64,000 nt of DNA from positions 25,134 through 89,133 of the IMG/VR virus record IMGVR_UViG_3300044815_000165, one strand, 5' to 3'. Both the position numbers and the translations under genes were made by a program. Positions 9,160-18,176 of the stretch are shown piece after piece. The notes under the pieces are model-generated. The model saw only the letters and a program-made list of their open reading frames with translations. It was not told the DNA's origin and did no database searches. Position 1 is the first letter of the stretch, and every line of letters begins with the position of its first letter. Origin of the DNA: a virus.

Positions 9160-10302
9160 ATGCACCTGCAACAGGCGCCGTCGGTCCGAACTCGCTCCAA
9201 GACGCGCGAGTCCGACCACGACCGCGAGCGCGCCATCTGGCAGGCGCTGCAGGGTGCACGCTGCTCCGGCAACGACCGCCTCCTGCCCGTCTACTTCCGT
9301 GGACGCCGCATCGCTTGGGTCGCGAGCGATCTCGAGCGCTACGTCGTCCTCCGTCACGAGTCGTGGATGGACAAGCACGTCGACCGCGTCGGTCGCCTCT
9401 TCGGGTGGACGCGGATCGATCACATCATTCGCGACTCGACACAGTTCGGCCAGGCGTGCGTGCGGATGTGGTCGAAGAACATCTACAACTCCGGGCTGCT
9501 GACACCTCGGTGGCATCACCTCCACGGCGTCGCCGGCAACCCGGGCGCGAACACGTTCGCGGGCACAGCACTGCAGTCGAAACGTCACAGCGACGCACTC
9601 GACATGGGCATCGACCACGGCGGCAACGTCTCGCCAATGGTGAAGTTCCTGCTTGGCGGTGGTGCACGCATCGGTGCTACCGGCACGTTCGCCGAGACCG
9701 CGCTGTTCCTGCTCTACGATCTCGTCGTGAGCTACGACCAGTGCGGGTTCGTCGCGGGCTCGCAGTCGATGTCGACGACCGCCGGCGTGAACGACGCGCT
9801 CCGCTACGTCGGCACGAACGATCCTGGCCTCGTCATCATGCCGATGACGACCGCCGCGAACGGCAACATCGCGTACACGTCGCTCGCGTACACGAGCGAC
9901 ACTGGAACCGCGCCCGAGGGCGCCGCCGCGGTGACGACCTCGCTACAGACCGTCTTCACGTCGGCTGCACCGACCGCGGGGGACCAGTGGGTCAGCGCGA
10001 TCGAGTACAGCGGATCGCACTCGATGCTCAGCATCCCGCTCCGTGCTGGCGACACCGGCGTGAAGCAGATCGACAGCTTCACGATGGGTACCACCGTCGC
10101 CGGTCAGATCGCATTCCTCCTAGGCGGTCCGCTCGGCTGGTTCCCGGTACACGGTGGCGACTATTACCATCCGATGGACTTCGTGAAGATCACTACCGAG
10201 GAGCCCGTGATCCTCGATGGTGCGTGCCTCACGTGGGTCATGCACAGCGTGTCCCTCAACCAGGTGTTCAGCGGTCACCTCAACTTCGCGTGGGGCTCAT
10301 GA
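9160..10302 (+). CDS. Virion-associated paralogue family, copy 4 of 4
   Basis: 380 residues, the most diverged copy: GNPGANTFAGTALQ, YDQCGFVAGSQSMS, GVKQIDSFTMGTTVAG, then a C-terminal ILDGACLTWVM ending in FAWGS. The N-terminus is Arg-rich as in copy 2. No ribosome-binding site with good spacing is seen. Instead TAAAAC (9148-9153) ends 6 nt before the ATG with a weak ATGACC at -35 (9125-9130), so transcription may restart here on a leaderless mRNA. Function unknown. Confidence 0.75.
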   Translation: MHLQQAPSVRTRSKTRESDHDRERAIWQALQGARCSGNDRLLPVYFRGRRIAWVASDLERYVVLRHESWMDKHVDRVGRLFGWTRIDHIIRDSTQFGQACVRMWSKNIYNSGLLTPRWHHLHGVAGNPGANTFAGTALQSKRHSDALDMGIDHGGNVSPMVKFLLGGGARIGATGTFAETALFLLYDLVVSYDQCGFVAGSQSMSTTAGVNDALRYVGTNDPGLVIMPMTTAANGNIAYTSLAYTSDTGTAPEGAAAVTTSLQTVFTSAAPTAGDQWVSAIEYSGSHSMLSIPLRAGDTGVKQIDSFTMGTTVAGQIAFLLGGPLGWFPVHGGDYYHPMDFVKITTEEPVILDGACLTWVMHSVSLNQVFSGHLNFAWGS

Positions 10303-12143
10303 ACCTCTGGAACCGGCCAGGCTTCGCCTACGGTCATCTCTACGGCAACCAGGTTGCCGTCGCGTGGCCTGGTCAGGAGTGGTGCGACCGCGGTCCGCTG
10401 ATCTCGATGACGGTCGGCATGCCGCCGGACACGCTCACGGTGACCGGCGGCATGACGTGGATCATCCCGCAGAGCGTCGGCTCGTACACGCTCACCGCGA
10501 CGGCGAACGCGGTCATCGGCGCGTCGCGCACGATCACCACCATCGCGAACGCGGTCATCAAGGCGCAGCAGGCGATCTCCGCGATCGCGAACGCGGTCAT
10601 CGGGACGAGCTTCACCGACACCACCGTCGCGAACGCAGTGATCAAGGCTGCGCAGAGCATCACCGCGAGCGCGAACGCGGTCCTGCAAGGACATCAGTCG
10701 GTGACGGCGAACGCGAACGCGGTCGTGCAGGCGGCTCAGTCGGCGACGGCGAACGCGAACGCCGTGATCAAGGCAGCGCAGACGCTCTCCGCATCTGCCG
10801 ACGCCGTCATCGCTCAGAGCCACACCGTCACGTCGTCGGCCAACGCGGTGATCCAGGCAGCGCAGACGATCTCCGCCGCAGCGAACGCTGTCGTGCTCGC
10901 GCAGCAGCTCGTCACCGCGAGCGCGAACGCCGTGATCGCGCAAACCCACACCGACACCGCGAGCGCGAACTCCGTGATCGAGGCACAGCAAGCCGTGTCC
11001 GCGGTGGCGAACGCCGTCATCGAGGCGCAGCAATCGTTGACAGCGTCAGCCGACGCGATCATCGCGAACCGCCTCGCCGACACCGTCTCCGCCGATGCAG
11101 TGATCCAGGCAAAGCAGATCGTCACGGTCGCGGCCGACGCGGTGATCCAGGCCGCGCAAGGTGTCGTCGCGCAGGCGAACGCCGTCATCATCAACGTCGG
11201 CGGCACGCAAGTGTTCGTGGGTGCCGACGCCGTGATCCGGGCCGCGCAGATCGTCATCGCGCAGGCGAGCGCTGTCGTGCAGGCATCACAGATGATCACG
11301 GCGAGCGCGAACGCCGTCATCGGTGCCGAGCTGCTCCGAACCGTCGCCGCGAACGCCGTGATCAAGACGAGCTTCTCCGACACCGCGAGCGCGAATGCAG
11401 AGATCGCGTTGACGTCCGTGGTCGTCGCGAGCGCGAGCGCCGTGTTGCAGCTGCGTTCGACGATCGCCGCGAGCGCGAGCGCGGTCATCCAGGCGCATCT
11501 CGACGGGACGGCGAACGCGAACGCGGTCGTGCAGGGGCATCAATCCGTTGCAGACGTGGCGAACGCCGTCATCGCTCTCCGTCACCAGATCCAGTCCTCC
11601 GCCGATGCAGTAGTCCGCGCAGCACAGAGCTTCAGCGCAAATGCCGACGCGATCGTGCGCTCCACCATCAACCTCGTCGCGTTCGCGAACGCAGTCGTGC
11701 AGGCACATCAGGTCGTACCCGCAACTGCCGACGCCGTGATCCAGGCTGCGCAGTCGCACACAGCTGCGGCCGATGCCGAGATCGCGAACGCCATCTACCT
11801 CAGCCTCAACGCCGACGCGATCGTCAAGGCGCTGCAGACGGTGGGTGTCGACGGCAACGCGGTGATCCAGGGCAACATCCTCCAACAGCTCAGCGCGAAC
11901 GCCTTCGTCGCACAACCAGAGATGCAGACGGCGAACGCGAACGCCGTCATCATCCTGCCGTACCCGGTGATCATCGGCCTCCTCAGCAGCGTCGGAGACC
12001 TGCTCGCGTCGCTCGCGCTTGGTCTCGAGATGGACGCCAGCATCACGTCGCGCAACGACCTCGCGAGCGACATCATCGAGGATGACGGTGCGCTCGGTGG
12101 TACGATCACGGTCCGCGATGACCTGGATGGAGACCTGACATGA
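10299..12143 (+). CDS. Fibre-like protein built of ~34 tandem 14-residue repeats
   Basis: 614 residues, starting at the ATG overlapping the previous stop. A unique N-terminal ~68 residues (WNRPGFAYGHLYGN...) is followed by about 34 complete copies of a 14-residue unit with consensus A-(N/D)-A-V-I-x-A-x-Q-x-x-T-A-S. Period-14 is kept throughout except one 16-residue unit. The C-terminal ~65 residues are non-repetitive and acidic. Regular short repeats with an invariant AxAV core suggest a beta-solenoid or triple-stranded fibre shaft. It directly follows the paralogue array, so a tail-fibre or whisker shaft is a reasonable inference. No family assigned. Confidence 0.8.
   Translation: MNLWNRPGFAYGHLYGNQVAVAWPGQEWCDRGPLISMTVGMPPDTLTVTGGMTWIIPQSVGSYTLTATANAVIGASRTITTIANAVIKAQQAISAIANAVIGTSFTDTTVANAVIKAAQSITASANAVLQGHQSVTANANAVVQAAQSATANANAVIKAAQTLSASADAVIAQSHTVTSSANAVIQAAQTISAAANAVVLAQQLVTASANAVIAQTHTDTASANSVIEAQQAVSAVANAVIEAQQSLTASADAIIANRLADTVSADAVIQAKQIVTVAADAVIQAAQGVVAQANAVIINVGGTQVFVGADAVIRAAQIVIAQASAVVQASQMITASANAVIGAELLRTVAANAVIKTSFSDTASANAEIALTSVVVASASAVLQLRSTIAASASAVIQAHLDGTANANAVVQGHQSVADVANAVIALRHQIQSSADAVVRAAQSFSANADAIVRSTINLVAFANAVVQAHQVVPATADAVIQAAQSHTAAADAEIANAIYLSLNADAIVKALQTVGVDGNAVIQGNILQQLSANAFVAQPEMQTANANAVIILPYPVIIGLLSSVGDLLASLALGLEMDASITSRNDLASDIIEDDGALGGTITVRDDLDGDLT
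10504..11960 (+). repeat. 42-bp coding tandem repeat array
   Basis: DNA level of the 14-residue repeats: recurrent GCGAACGC(G/C)GT(C/G)ATC words spaced 42 bp, diverged at third positions. One unit (near 11180-11227) is 48 bp. The array is coding, not CRISPR. Slippage or recombination between units could change shaft length. Confidence 0.85.
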
Positions 12144-12580
12144 GCTGCACGAACGGGTGCGACAACAACGCGTGCGTCACGTGTGGAGGCAGCGGTCCGC
12201 CCGTCTGCGTCATGCAGGGCGAGACGAAGACGTTCCTCCTGCTGGTGAAGGTGCTCGCCACGAAGGTGCCGCAGAACCTCGATCTCGTGAAGATCTACTT
12301 CACGGTCAAGGAGCGCGTCGACGACATCGCGCCGTTCATCCTGAAGCGCACCGTGGACGCCGGTGGCGCAGTCGGCGAGATCGTCATCGCGACGCCACAG
12401 GCGACGGCTGCGAACACGGGGCGCGCGACGATCACCCTCACGTCGGACGACACGAAGCTATTCAGGCCGGGCGTCGCGTACTGGTTCGACGTGTGGGTCG
12501 TCCTGCCAACCGGGGAAGAGCGTCCGGTGATCCGCCGGCGCCAGATCGCCGTCGACACCCGCATCACCATCATCCCGTAG
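12140..12580 (+). CDS. Probable phage tail/baseplate accessory protein
   Basis: 146 residues, overlapping the previous gene by 4 nt. The N-terminus is Cys-rich (SCTNGCDNNACVTCGGSG, about residues 2-19), followed by an all-beta Ig-like pattern (IYFTVKERVDD, YWFDVWVVLPTGEERPVI, VDTRITI). This resembles small phage baseplate or tail beta-sandwich proteins, but no named family can be confirmed. Likely works with the adjacent fibre protein. Confidence 0.65.
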   Translation: MSCTNGCDNNACVTCGGSGPPVCVMQGETKTFLLLVKVLATKVPQNLDLVKIYFTVKERVDDIAPFILKRTVDAGGAVGEIVIATPQATAANTGRATITLTSDDTKLFRPGVAYWFDVWVVLPTGEERPVIRRRQIAVDTRITIIP

Positions 12581-12588
12581 GAGACCTC

Positions 12589-12969
12589 GTGAACGACACC
12601 CTCAAGATCGCAGCTCGGCTCAGCATCCACCCGTCTCCGTCGGCCGTCTCATCGTCCGGCCGGCCGTCGACCGACGTCGAGATCGTCGAGGGCTTCGCCG
12701 TCGTGAAGAAGCTCGACACGATGTACACGCTCGACGCCGCGCCCGCCGTCACCATCGGGATGGGCGATCTCGACGGCGCGAACTTCATCTTCATCTACTC
12801 GGACGAGTCGGTGACGGTCGAGGTGACCAGCGCGCTCGGCACGGCGCAGACCCTGCCGGGAAGGATCGTGTTGCTGATCGACCCGGCCGAGTCCGTGACG
12901 CTCATCCGCCTGACGCAGAAGAACGGCGTGACCGCGAACGTGCGGATCGTCCTGGGGCAGCTCGCGTAG
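12589..12969 (+). CDS. Hypothetical beta-rich structural protein
   Basis: 126 residues from a GTG preceded by GGAG. Beta-rich throughout (VEIVEGFAVVKKLDTMYTL, NFIFIYSDESVTVEVTS, GRIVLLIDPAESVTLIRL), with few helices. It is the last gene of the structural cluster. The next gene is under a new promoter. No family recognised. Confidence 0.65.
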   Translation: MNDTLKIAARLSIHPSPSAVSSSGRPSTDVEIVEGFAVVKKLDTMYTLDAAPAVTIGMGDLDGANFIFIYSDESVTVEVTSALGTAQTLPGRIVLLIDPAESVTLIRLTQKNGVTANVRIVLGQLA

Positions 12970-12976
12970 CGTTTGC

Positions 12977-13007
12977 GTTGACATTGTCAACGATAAACGT
13001 GTAGATT
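12977..13007 (+). promoter_or_regulatory. Palindromic operator-promoter P1, leaderless
   Basis: Perfect inverted repeat GTTGACATTGTCAAC at 12977-12991. Its TTGACA (12978-12983) is the -35 box and TAGATT (13002-13007) the -10, spacer 18. The GTG start at 13014 lies 6 nt after the -10 box, so the transcript probably begins at the start codon. Drives the UvsW-like helicase. Confidence 0.75.
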
Positions 13008-13013
13008 CCACAG

Positions 13014-14480
13014 GTGACGGAACGTCGTGCCACCGTGACCATGCTCAGCAACGTGCGGTGCGTGGTCGACTTCAAGTACCCGGGGTTGGAAGCGAAGGCA
13101 GCGGAGAAGGAGCGCACGCGGATCGTCAACCTGCTCGACGACGCGCTCGCGATCGAGAACAAGGGTGCGCACTTCAACCCGACCGTCCAGAAGGGTCTCT
13201 GGGACGGCCGGCGTCACATGTTCTACAAGGACGGCTGCACCTTCGCGAAGGGTCTCATGCCTCGCCTGAAGAGCCTGTTGCGCGACGCGGGCTACAAGAT
13301 CATGAAGACGAAGGACGAGCGCAAGAACGTCCCGACGGAGGTCGACCTCTCCATCGTGCAGCCCGACATGCTCGCGACGATCACGCTGCGCCCGGACCAG
13401 CTCCGCGTGATCAAGACGGCGCTGCGCAAGGGCTGCGGTCTTCTCCACGTCGCGACGGGCGGTGGCAAGAGCGCCGACGCGACCGCGATCATCAAGACCC
13501 TGATCGACAAGCGAAGCCTGTTCCTGGTCCACACGAAGCAGCTCCTCGGTCAGGCACGCAAGGAGATCGCGAAGTTCCTCGGCACGATCGAGGAGTACAT
13601 CGGCATCATCGGCGACGGCAACTTCAACCCGAAGCACATCACGGTCGCCACCGTGCAGAGCTTGTCGCGCGTCACGCGTGCCGATCAGAAGAAGATCATC
13701 GCGAAGTACCTCAAGACGATCGAGGTGCTCATCCTCGACGAGTGCCACCACTCGTCGGCGAAGTCGTTCTACAAGCTCCTGCAGCGGATCGACGCGCCGT
13801 GGCGCTACGGCTTGTCCGGCACGCCGTTCGGGCTCGCTGACGGCAAGGGGCTGATGGTGGAGGCCGCGTTCGGGCCGGTGTTCGAGCGCGTCACGAACGA
13901 CGAACTGATCCAGCTCGGCATCAACGCCAAGCCGACGATCCGGATGATCGAGTCGAGCGTGCCGAAGCTCGACTCCGGGCTCGACTGGCAGAGCGTCTAC
14001 AAGGAGGGGATCGTCCTCAACACCGCGCGGAACATCCTCGTCGCCAACCACGCCGCCGCGTTCGCGAAGAAGAAGTGGCCGACGCTCGTGATCGTCCGCG
14101 AGCTGTGGCACGGCGACAACCTGGCCGAGCTGCTCCGTGATCGCAGCGTCGCGCACGCGTTCGTTCACGGACAGATGTCGACCACCGAGGTCGAGCGTCA
14201 GAAGGTGAGGCTGACCGAGGGCAAGATCCACGTGCTCATCGCGTCGCCGATCTTCGGCGAGGGTGTCGACATCCCGTCGGTGCGCGCGCTCATCGTGGCA
14301 GACGGCGGGCAGTCGACCGCGGCGGTGCTGCAGAAGGTTGGACGTGGTCTCCGATCGAAGAAGGGTGACAACCGTCTCGACGTCATCGACTTCGCAGACA
14401 CCACGCACAAGTGGTTAGCCAAGCACAGCCAGGAACGGATCGCACTCTACGAAGGCGAAGGTTTTGAAGTCTTGATGTGA
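13014..14480 (+). CDS. UvsW-like SF2 DNA helicase
   Basis: 488 residues, GTG start. ATP-dependent helicase of superfamily 2, like T4 UvsW, which processes branched DNA and recombination intermediates. Motifs in order: Walker A ATGGGKS (147-153), DECH box (242-245), SGTP (268-271) and motif VI QKVGRGLRSKK near the C-terminus. The N-terminal ~110 residues match the substrate-binding module of UvsW-type helicases (WDGRRHMFYKDG). The first gene of the replication block, expressed from the palindromic promoter. A XPB/Ssl2-like assignment is the main alternative. Confidence 0.85.
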   Translation: MTERRATVTMLSNVRCVVDFKYPGLEAKAAEKERTRIVNLLDDALAIENKGAHFNPTVQKGLWDGRRHMFYKDGCTFAKGLMPRLKSLLRDAGYKIMKTKDERKNVPTEVDLSIVQPDMLATITLRPDQLRVIKTALRKGCGLLHVATGGGKSADATAIIKTLIDKRSLFLVHTKQLLGQARKEIAKFLGTIEEYIGIIGDGNFNPKHITVATVQSLSRVTRADQKKIIAKYLKTIEVLILDECHHSSAKSFYKLLQRIDAPWRYGLSGTPFGLADGKGLMVEAAFGPVFERVTNDELIQLGINAKPTIRMIESSVPKLDSGLDWQSVYKEGIVLNTARNILVANHAAAFAKKKWPTLVIVRELWHGDNLAELLRDRSVAHAFVHGQMSTTEVERQKVRLTEGKIHVLIASPIFGEGVDIPSVRALIVADGGQSTAAVLQKVGRGLRSKKGDNRLDVIDFADTTHKWLAKHSQERIALYEGEGFEVLM

Positions 14481-14523
14481 TCTCTCGCGCGAACGAATCA
14501 GCAGAACCTGGCTTGCAAGCATC

Positions 14524-14553
14524 TTGACCTTCGTTGCTCTGCCGCGCTAAAAG
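14524..14553 (+). promoter_or_regulatory. Putative promoter TTGACC-N18-TAAAAG
   Basis: The 82-nt gap after the helicase contains TTGACC (14524-14529) and TAAAAG (14548-14553), spacer 18, 9 nt before the ATG at 14563. An AAGGGA also fits as a ribosome-binding site, so leaderless or led translation is undecided. There is no palindrome here. Confidence 0.5.
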
Positions 14554-14562
14554 GGACGTTCG

Positions 14563-15135
14563 ATGGTCACGCGCTCCAAGGTATCTGAGAAGCGCACCGT
14601 AGCCCAAGATCTCTGTGTCCTCTACCACGAGGCAGTTCGCAGCGTAGTTGCCCGCGAGACGAAGGCGAGCGCGACGCGCATCATGCCGACGCGCACTCTC
14701 GACGAGGTCGATGCTTCCGCGCGGAAGGCATTCCTCTCCGCCGCAACCATCTGCATCGAACTCGGTGCTGATGCGCGCGACTTCATCGCCGCGCAGTTCG
14801 CGTTGTGGCGCGAGGCATCGGCCTTCCACAAGAGGTTGCTGATGCCGTCGCCGCAGCACATGGCGACGCTCGCCGCGCGCGTGCGCTACCTCCAGCATCA
14901 GGCACGCGAACAGATCCGCGTCTCGCGCGTGATCACACGCGACGACGACGGCGGAGACTCCACGAAGAAGTGGTTCGTCGAGGAGCGCCGATTGAAGGGT
15001 CTCGCACGCATGCAGCGGCGCGATCCACTCGAGGTGCTGACCGAGCAGCCGGAGCAGTTCTCGCGTGAGTTCCTGAAGTACAAGGATGTCTGGAACGTCG
15101 TGAAGGACGTCTGGGAAGAGCGAGAGCACTCGTGA
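14563..15135 (+). CDS. Hypothetical helical protein
   Basis: 190 residues, mainly alpha-helical with many Ala, Arg and Glu (ARKAFLSAATICIELGADARDFIAAQ). Contains a basic central part (about 110-150) and an acidic C-terminus. No recognised family. Its stop overlaps the GTG of the UDG-like gene, so a linked role in DNA metabolism is possible but unproven. Confidence 0.65.
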   Translation: MVTRSKVSEKRTVAQDLCVLYHEAVRSVVARETKASATRIMPTRTLDEVDASARKAFLSAATICIELGADARDFIAAQFALWREASAFHKRLLMPSPQHMATLAARVRYLQHQAREQIRVSRVITRDDDGGDSTKKWFVEERRLKGLARMQRRDPLEVLTEQPEQFSREFLKYKDVWNVVKDVWEEREHS

Positions 15136-15701
15136 AGGAAATCAACAAGCGACACCTCGCGGCGTGGAACGTCGGGAAGAAGATCTTCGGGTACACCGGA
15201 GATCTGCCGAAGCCTCGCGGACTCCTGATCGGTGAAGCGCCGGGACCGAACACGAACGCGAAGCTCCCGCTGTTTCCGAGCCCTGCAGGCAGCGCCGCCG
15301 GCAGACTTCTCAGCTACGCGAACATCCACGCGATGGAGTGGATGGGGAAGCTCGTGCGCGTCAACCAGTGTGGAGACGAGCAGTGGTCGAGCCGTGCCGC
15401 GTGCGCCGGCCGCGTCGCGGCGACATCGTTCTTTCTCGATCCGAAGAACTTCCACGACGGCAAGCCGCTGCGTGTGCTCCTCCTCGGCGCGGATGTCGCG
15501 CGCGCATGGTCTTGCTACGGACCCTTCGGGAAGGTGACCTGGATCTTCTCCGACAAGGGAGACATGACGGATGCCGTTCGTGTCGAGGTCGCGTGGATCC
15601 CGCACCCGTCGGGACGAAACCTGATCTACAACGAGCGCAAGAACCAGCTGCGTGCTGGTCGCGCCGTTCGGTGGGCGATCGGAGAGCGTGATCAACCGTG
15701 A
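15132..15701 (+). CDS. Uracil-DNA glycosylase superfamily protein
   Basis: 189 residues, GTG start overlapping the previous stop. Motif A GEAPGPNTN (about residues 34-42) matches the GEAPG signature of family 4/5 uracil-DNA glycosylases, and HPSGRN (about 157-162) matches the second active-site motif (HPS). The four Cys of the family 4 iron-sulphur cluster are not obvious. The short size fits a compact phage member. It could remove uracil from DNA or, as in some phages, have another base specificity. Confidence 0.7.
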   Translation: MKEINKRHLAAWNVGKKIFGYTGDLPKPRGLLIGEAPGPNTNAKLPLFPSPAGSAAGRLLSYANIHAMEWMGKLVRVNQCGDEQWSSRAACAGRVAATSFFLDPKNFHDGKPLRVLLLGADVARAWSCYGPFGKVTWIFSDKGDMTDAVRVEVAWIPHPSGRNLIYNERKNQLRAGRAVRWAIGERDQP

Positions 15702-16207
15702 AGCAACGATCTCAGTTTGACGCGGTCGCCGAGGAGGTCACTGCGGCGCCTTCGTGGAAGGTCATCCAACGATTCTGGTCAAGGATCAACAAAAACGGAC
15801 CGAAGCAACCGCACATGAAGACGTGTTGTTGGATTTGGACTGCTGGAACCGCAAACGGGTATGGCGTGATCTGGTGCAACGGTCAGACTCGACGTGCAAC
15901 GCATCTCGCATTCTTCCTATCACATGGACGATGGCCGAATCCATGCGCACTGCATCGCTGCGATGTTCCAGCATGCGTGCGGCACATTTTTGAAGGAACT
16001 CGACAAGAAAATATGGTCGACATGATCCGCAAGGGTCGCGATCGCAAGGCTGTTGGAGAGCGCGCATCACGCACCAAGTTGACAACGGCGCAGGTGAAGG
16101 CGATCCGCCAAGAACGTGGATCATCTCGAGCGGTCGGCAAGAAATTTGGGGTTTCCCACACCGCAGTGGTTTTGATCCGTAATGGATCAACATGGAGTCA
16201 TGTGTGA
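15698..16207 (+). CDS. HNH homing endonuclease (copy 1)
   Basis: 169 residues, GTG start. An HNH_3-type domain has CWIWTAGTANGYGVIW (about 45-60), THLAFFLSHG (about 68-77), and ALHRCDVPACVRHIFEGTRQEN (about 83-104) with the paired Cys/His of the beta-beta-alpha metal finger. The C-terminal helix-turn-helix (TTAQVKAIRQERGSSRAVGKKFGVS) would bind DNA. Base composition is visibly more AT-rich than its neighbours. It overlaps the previous and next genes by 4 nt (GTGA at both ends), so it sits cleanly in the operon. Probably a selfish free-standing homing gene. Confidence 0.85.
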   Translation: MKQRSQFDAVAEEVTAAPSWKVIQRFWSRINKNGPKQPHMKTCCWIWTAGTANGYGVIWCNGQTRRATHLAFFLSHGRWPNPCALHRCDVPACVRHIFEGTRQENMVDMIRKGRDRKAVGERASRTKLTTAQVKAIRQERGSSRAVGKKFGVSHTAVVLIRNGSTWSHV

Positions 16208-17517
16208 TCGACGACGAAGTCAAGAAACCTTCGTGGTCGATCGACTACGGCAAGGACTTCGAGCGGCGGATGCTTCGCGTGCTCTACGCGGACCAGGAGT
16301 TCGCGACGACGACCGGCCTGCATCTCAGCCACGAGCACTTCAGCACGCCGGGGCTGCGCTGGCTCGCGCAGAAGATCGTTGGGTACGTCAAGGAGCACGG
16401 CGTCGGCATCTCGAAGGACGCGCTCAACATCGAGCTGGACCGTGACGTCAAGATCGGACGCCTCACCAAGGCGAACGTCGAGAACGCGCGAGCGCTGGTC
16501 GACTCGGTCGACGTCGAGGTCAAGGATCGCAGCTACGTCCGCGGCGAGCTGTTCAAGTTCATCAAGAACCAGACGGTAGACCGCGCGATCCGCGCGAGCA
16601 TCGATCACCTCGACGCGCAGGACTTCGAGTCCGTCGATCGCGAGCTGCAGAAGGTTCTTGACGTCCAGACGTCGGCGATGAACGGGCTCGGGCACTTCTT
16701 CGTCCGCGATCGCGGGATCCGACGCGAGCGCCGCAAGGAGTACAAGTTCGACGGGATCTCGACGGGGCTGTTCCTGGACGAGAAACTCAAGCCCAAGGGG
16801 ATCCCGCCGAAGTCGCTGCTGACCGTGGTCGCACCGTCCGGCGTCGGCAAGAGTTCGACCCTGATGTACATGGCGCGCAGCGCGGTCATGAACAGCGAGG
16901 CGAAGGTCCTCTACATCACCACCGAGCTGTCCGAGGAGGTGGTCTGCGATCGCCTCGACGCGTCGTTCACCGGCATCTCGATCGGCATGCTCGAGAAGGA
17001 GCGCAAGCTCGTCAGCGGCAAGGTCCGCAACCTCGGCAAGAAGTTCGGCGAGTTCCTGGTGGTGAAGGAGTTCCCACCGGGCATGCTCACGCCGAACGGG
17101 CTGCACGCGTACATCCGGCAGCTGGAACGTGTGCCGTTCTACCCGGACGTCATCTACGTCGACTCGGCCGACGACATGGTCCCGGACAACCCGGGCCGCG
17201 AGCGCGACTCGTACGAGGACTATGGCTCCGTGTGGCGTGGTCTGCGCAAGCTCAGCTACGACGTCCGCGCGCCCGTGGCGACGGCCTCGCAGACGGGACG
17301 CGGCGCGCTCAACAAGGAGCACGTGGACTGGGACCAGATCGCAGATTCGGCAAAGAAGGTGATGGTGAGCGACGTGGTACTCATCCTCCAGCAGACGCGC
17401 GAGGAACACCGTCAGAAAGTTGGTCGTTTCTACATCGCCAAGAACAGGTTCGGTTCAGCGAAGTCCGAGTGGAAGGTTAGACTAGACTGGGGTCTGGTCG
17501 ACATCAGGAACATCTAG
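16204..17517 (+). CDS. DnaB-type replicative DNA helicase
   Basis: 437 residues from the GTG that overlaps the HNH stop; an in-frame ATG at 16192 would add 4 residues. RecA-fold superfamily 4 helicase: Walker A APSGVGKSS (Lys near 215), Walker B-like DVIYVDSADD (about 315-324), then TASQTGRGA and the C-terminal RNRFG-like KNRFGSAKSEWKV. The N-terminal DnaB-like helical domain covers about 1-130. Unwinds DNA at the fork with the primase two genes downstream. Confidence 0.85.
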   Translation: MIDDEVKKPSWSIDYGKDFERRMLRVLYADQEFATTTGLHLSHEHFSTPGLRWLAQKIVGYVKEHGVGISKDALNIELDRDVKIGRLTKANVENARALVDSVDVEVKDRSYVRGELFKFIKNQTVDRAIRASIDHLDAQDFESVDRELQKVLDVQTSAMNGLGHFFVRDRGIRRERRKEYKFDGISTGLFLDEKLKPKGIPPKSLLTVVAPSGVGKSSTLMYMARSAVMNSEAKVLYITTELSEEVVCDRLDASFTGISIGMLEKERKLVSGKVRNLGKKFGEFLVVKEFPPGMLTPNGLHAYIRQLERVPFYPDVIYVDSADDMVPDNPGRERDSYEDYGSVWRGLRKLSYDVRAPVATASQTGRGALNKEHVDWDQIADSAKKVMVSDVVLILQQTREEHRQKVGRFYIAKNRFGSAKSEWKVRLDWGLVDIRNI

Positions 17518-17528
17518 AGGAGTTGAAG

Positions 17529-18176
17529 ATGAACAAGAAGAAGAAAACTACCAAGCTGCAGGTCACGCCTGCCGTTCAACAAGATCACGTTTCCATCTCG
17601 CTCCAAGAATTCCACGCCTTCCAGGCGCGCGAGGGCGCCTTCGCGCACGCGACGGAGGCCAACATCAAGCTCGAGATGGAACGGAAGATCCTCTCGGACA
17701 CGGTGTCGAACCAGCTGCAGTTGCTCACCGTGAAGGACCTGAAGGTGCTGCACCTCGAGCGCGTCGCGCTCCTGCAGGATGCACTCCTCGAGCACTTCAA
17801 GGACACGACGAAGGTCATGGAGATGGCCGAGATGTCGGAGTTCTGGAAGCAGTGGCAGATCCAGACGAAGAAGGCGACCGACTCCGGCACGCCGGTCGAG
17901 GCGATCGCGAAGATCACGCCGAACATCTTCAAGACCTGGGAGATCTGGCTGCGCGACGCCGGCAAGGTCGACCGCTCCATGACCACGTCTGGTTCGCGTG
18001 CCGAACGTGATAACACCAAGCCGCAGACGCAGGGCGAGATGCAGGCGCACACCATCCGCCGTCTGCGCGAGGACAACTTCAATCTCGAGCGTCGCGCGGA
18101 GCAGCTCCACACCGAGCTGGAAGCGATCAAGGAACAGCTGCTCGCGAACGCCAAGTCGGACGACGCGAAGACCTGA
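17529..18176 (+). CDS. Hypothetical protein between helicase and primase
   Basis: 215 residues from the ATG at 17529, chosen because GAGGAG ends 7 nt before it. The Lys-rich N-terminus (NKKKKTTK) is followed by a long helical region and a C-terminal coiled coil (TIRRLREDNFNLERRAEQLHTE, about 175-205). Its position between DnaB-like helicase and primase would suit a loader or fork accessory, but no family is recognised, so this is only positional inference. Confidence 0.65.
   Translation: MNKKKKTTKLQVTPAVQQDHVSISLQEFHAFQAREGAFAHATEANIKLEMERKILSDTVSNQLQLLTVKDLKVLHLERVALLQDALLEHFKDTTKVMEMAEMSEFWKQWQIQTKKATDSGTPVEAIAKITPNIFKTWEIWLRDAGKVDRSMTTSGSRAERDNTKPQTQGEMQAHTIRRLREDNFNLERRAEQLHTELEAIKEQLLANAKSDDAKT

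Noticed and set aside
10504-11960. CRISPR-like array
   Set aside because: Repeats are contiguous 42-bp coding units without spacers, and no cas genes exist.
10217-12085. 622-codon second frame through the repeat protein
   Set aside because: Arg/Glu-rich shadow produced by the periodic GCGAACGC DNA words. The chosen frame has the start overlap and a protein-like pattern.
5371-12143. Diversity-generating retroelement target region
   Set aside because: No reverse transcriptase or template/variable repeat pair is visible. Diversity looks like ordinary gene divergence.
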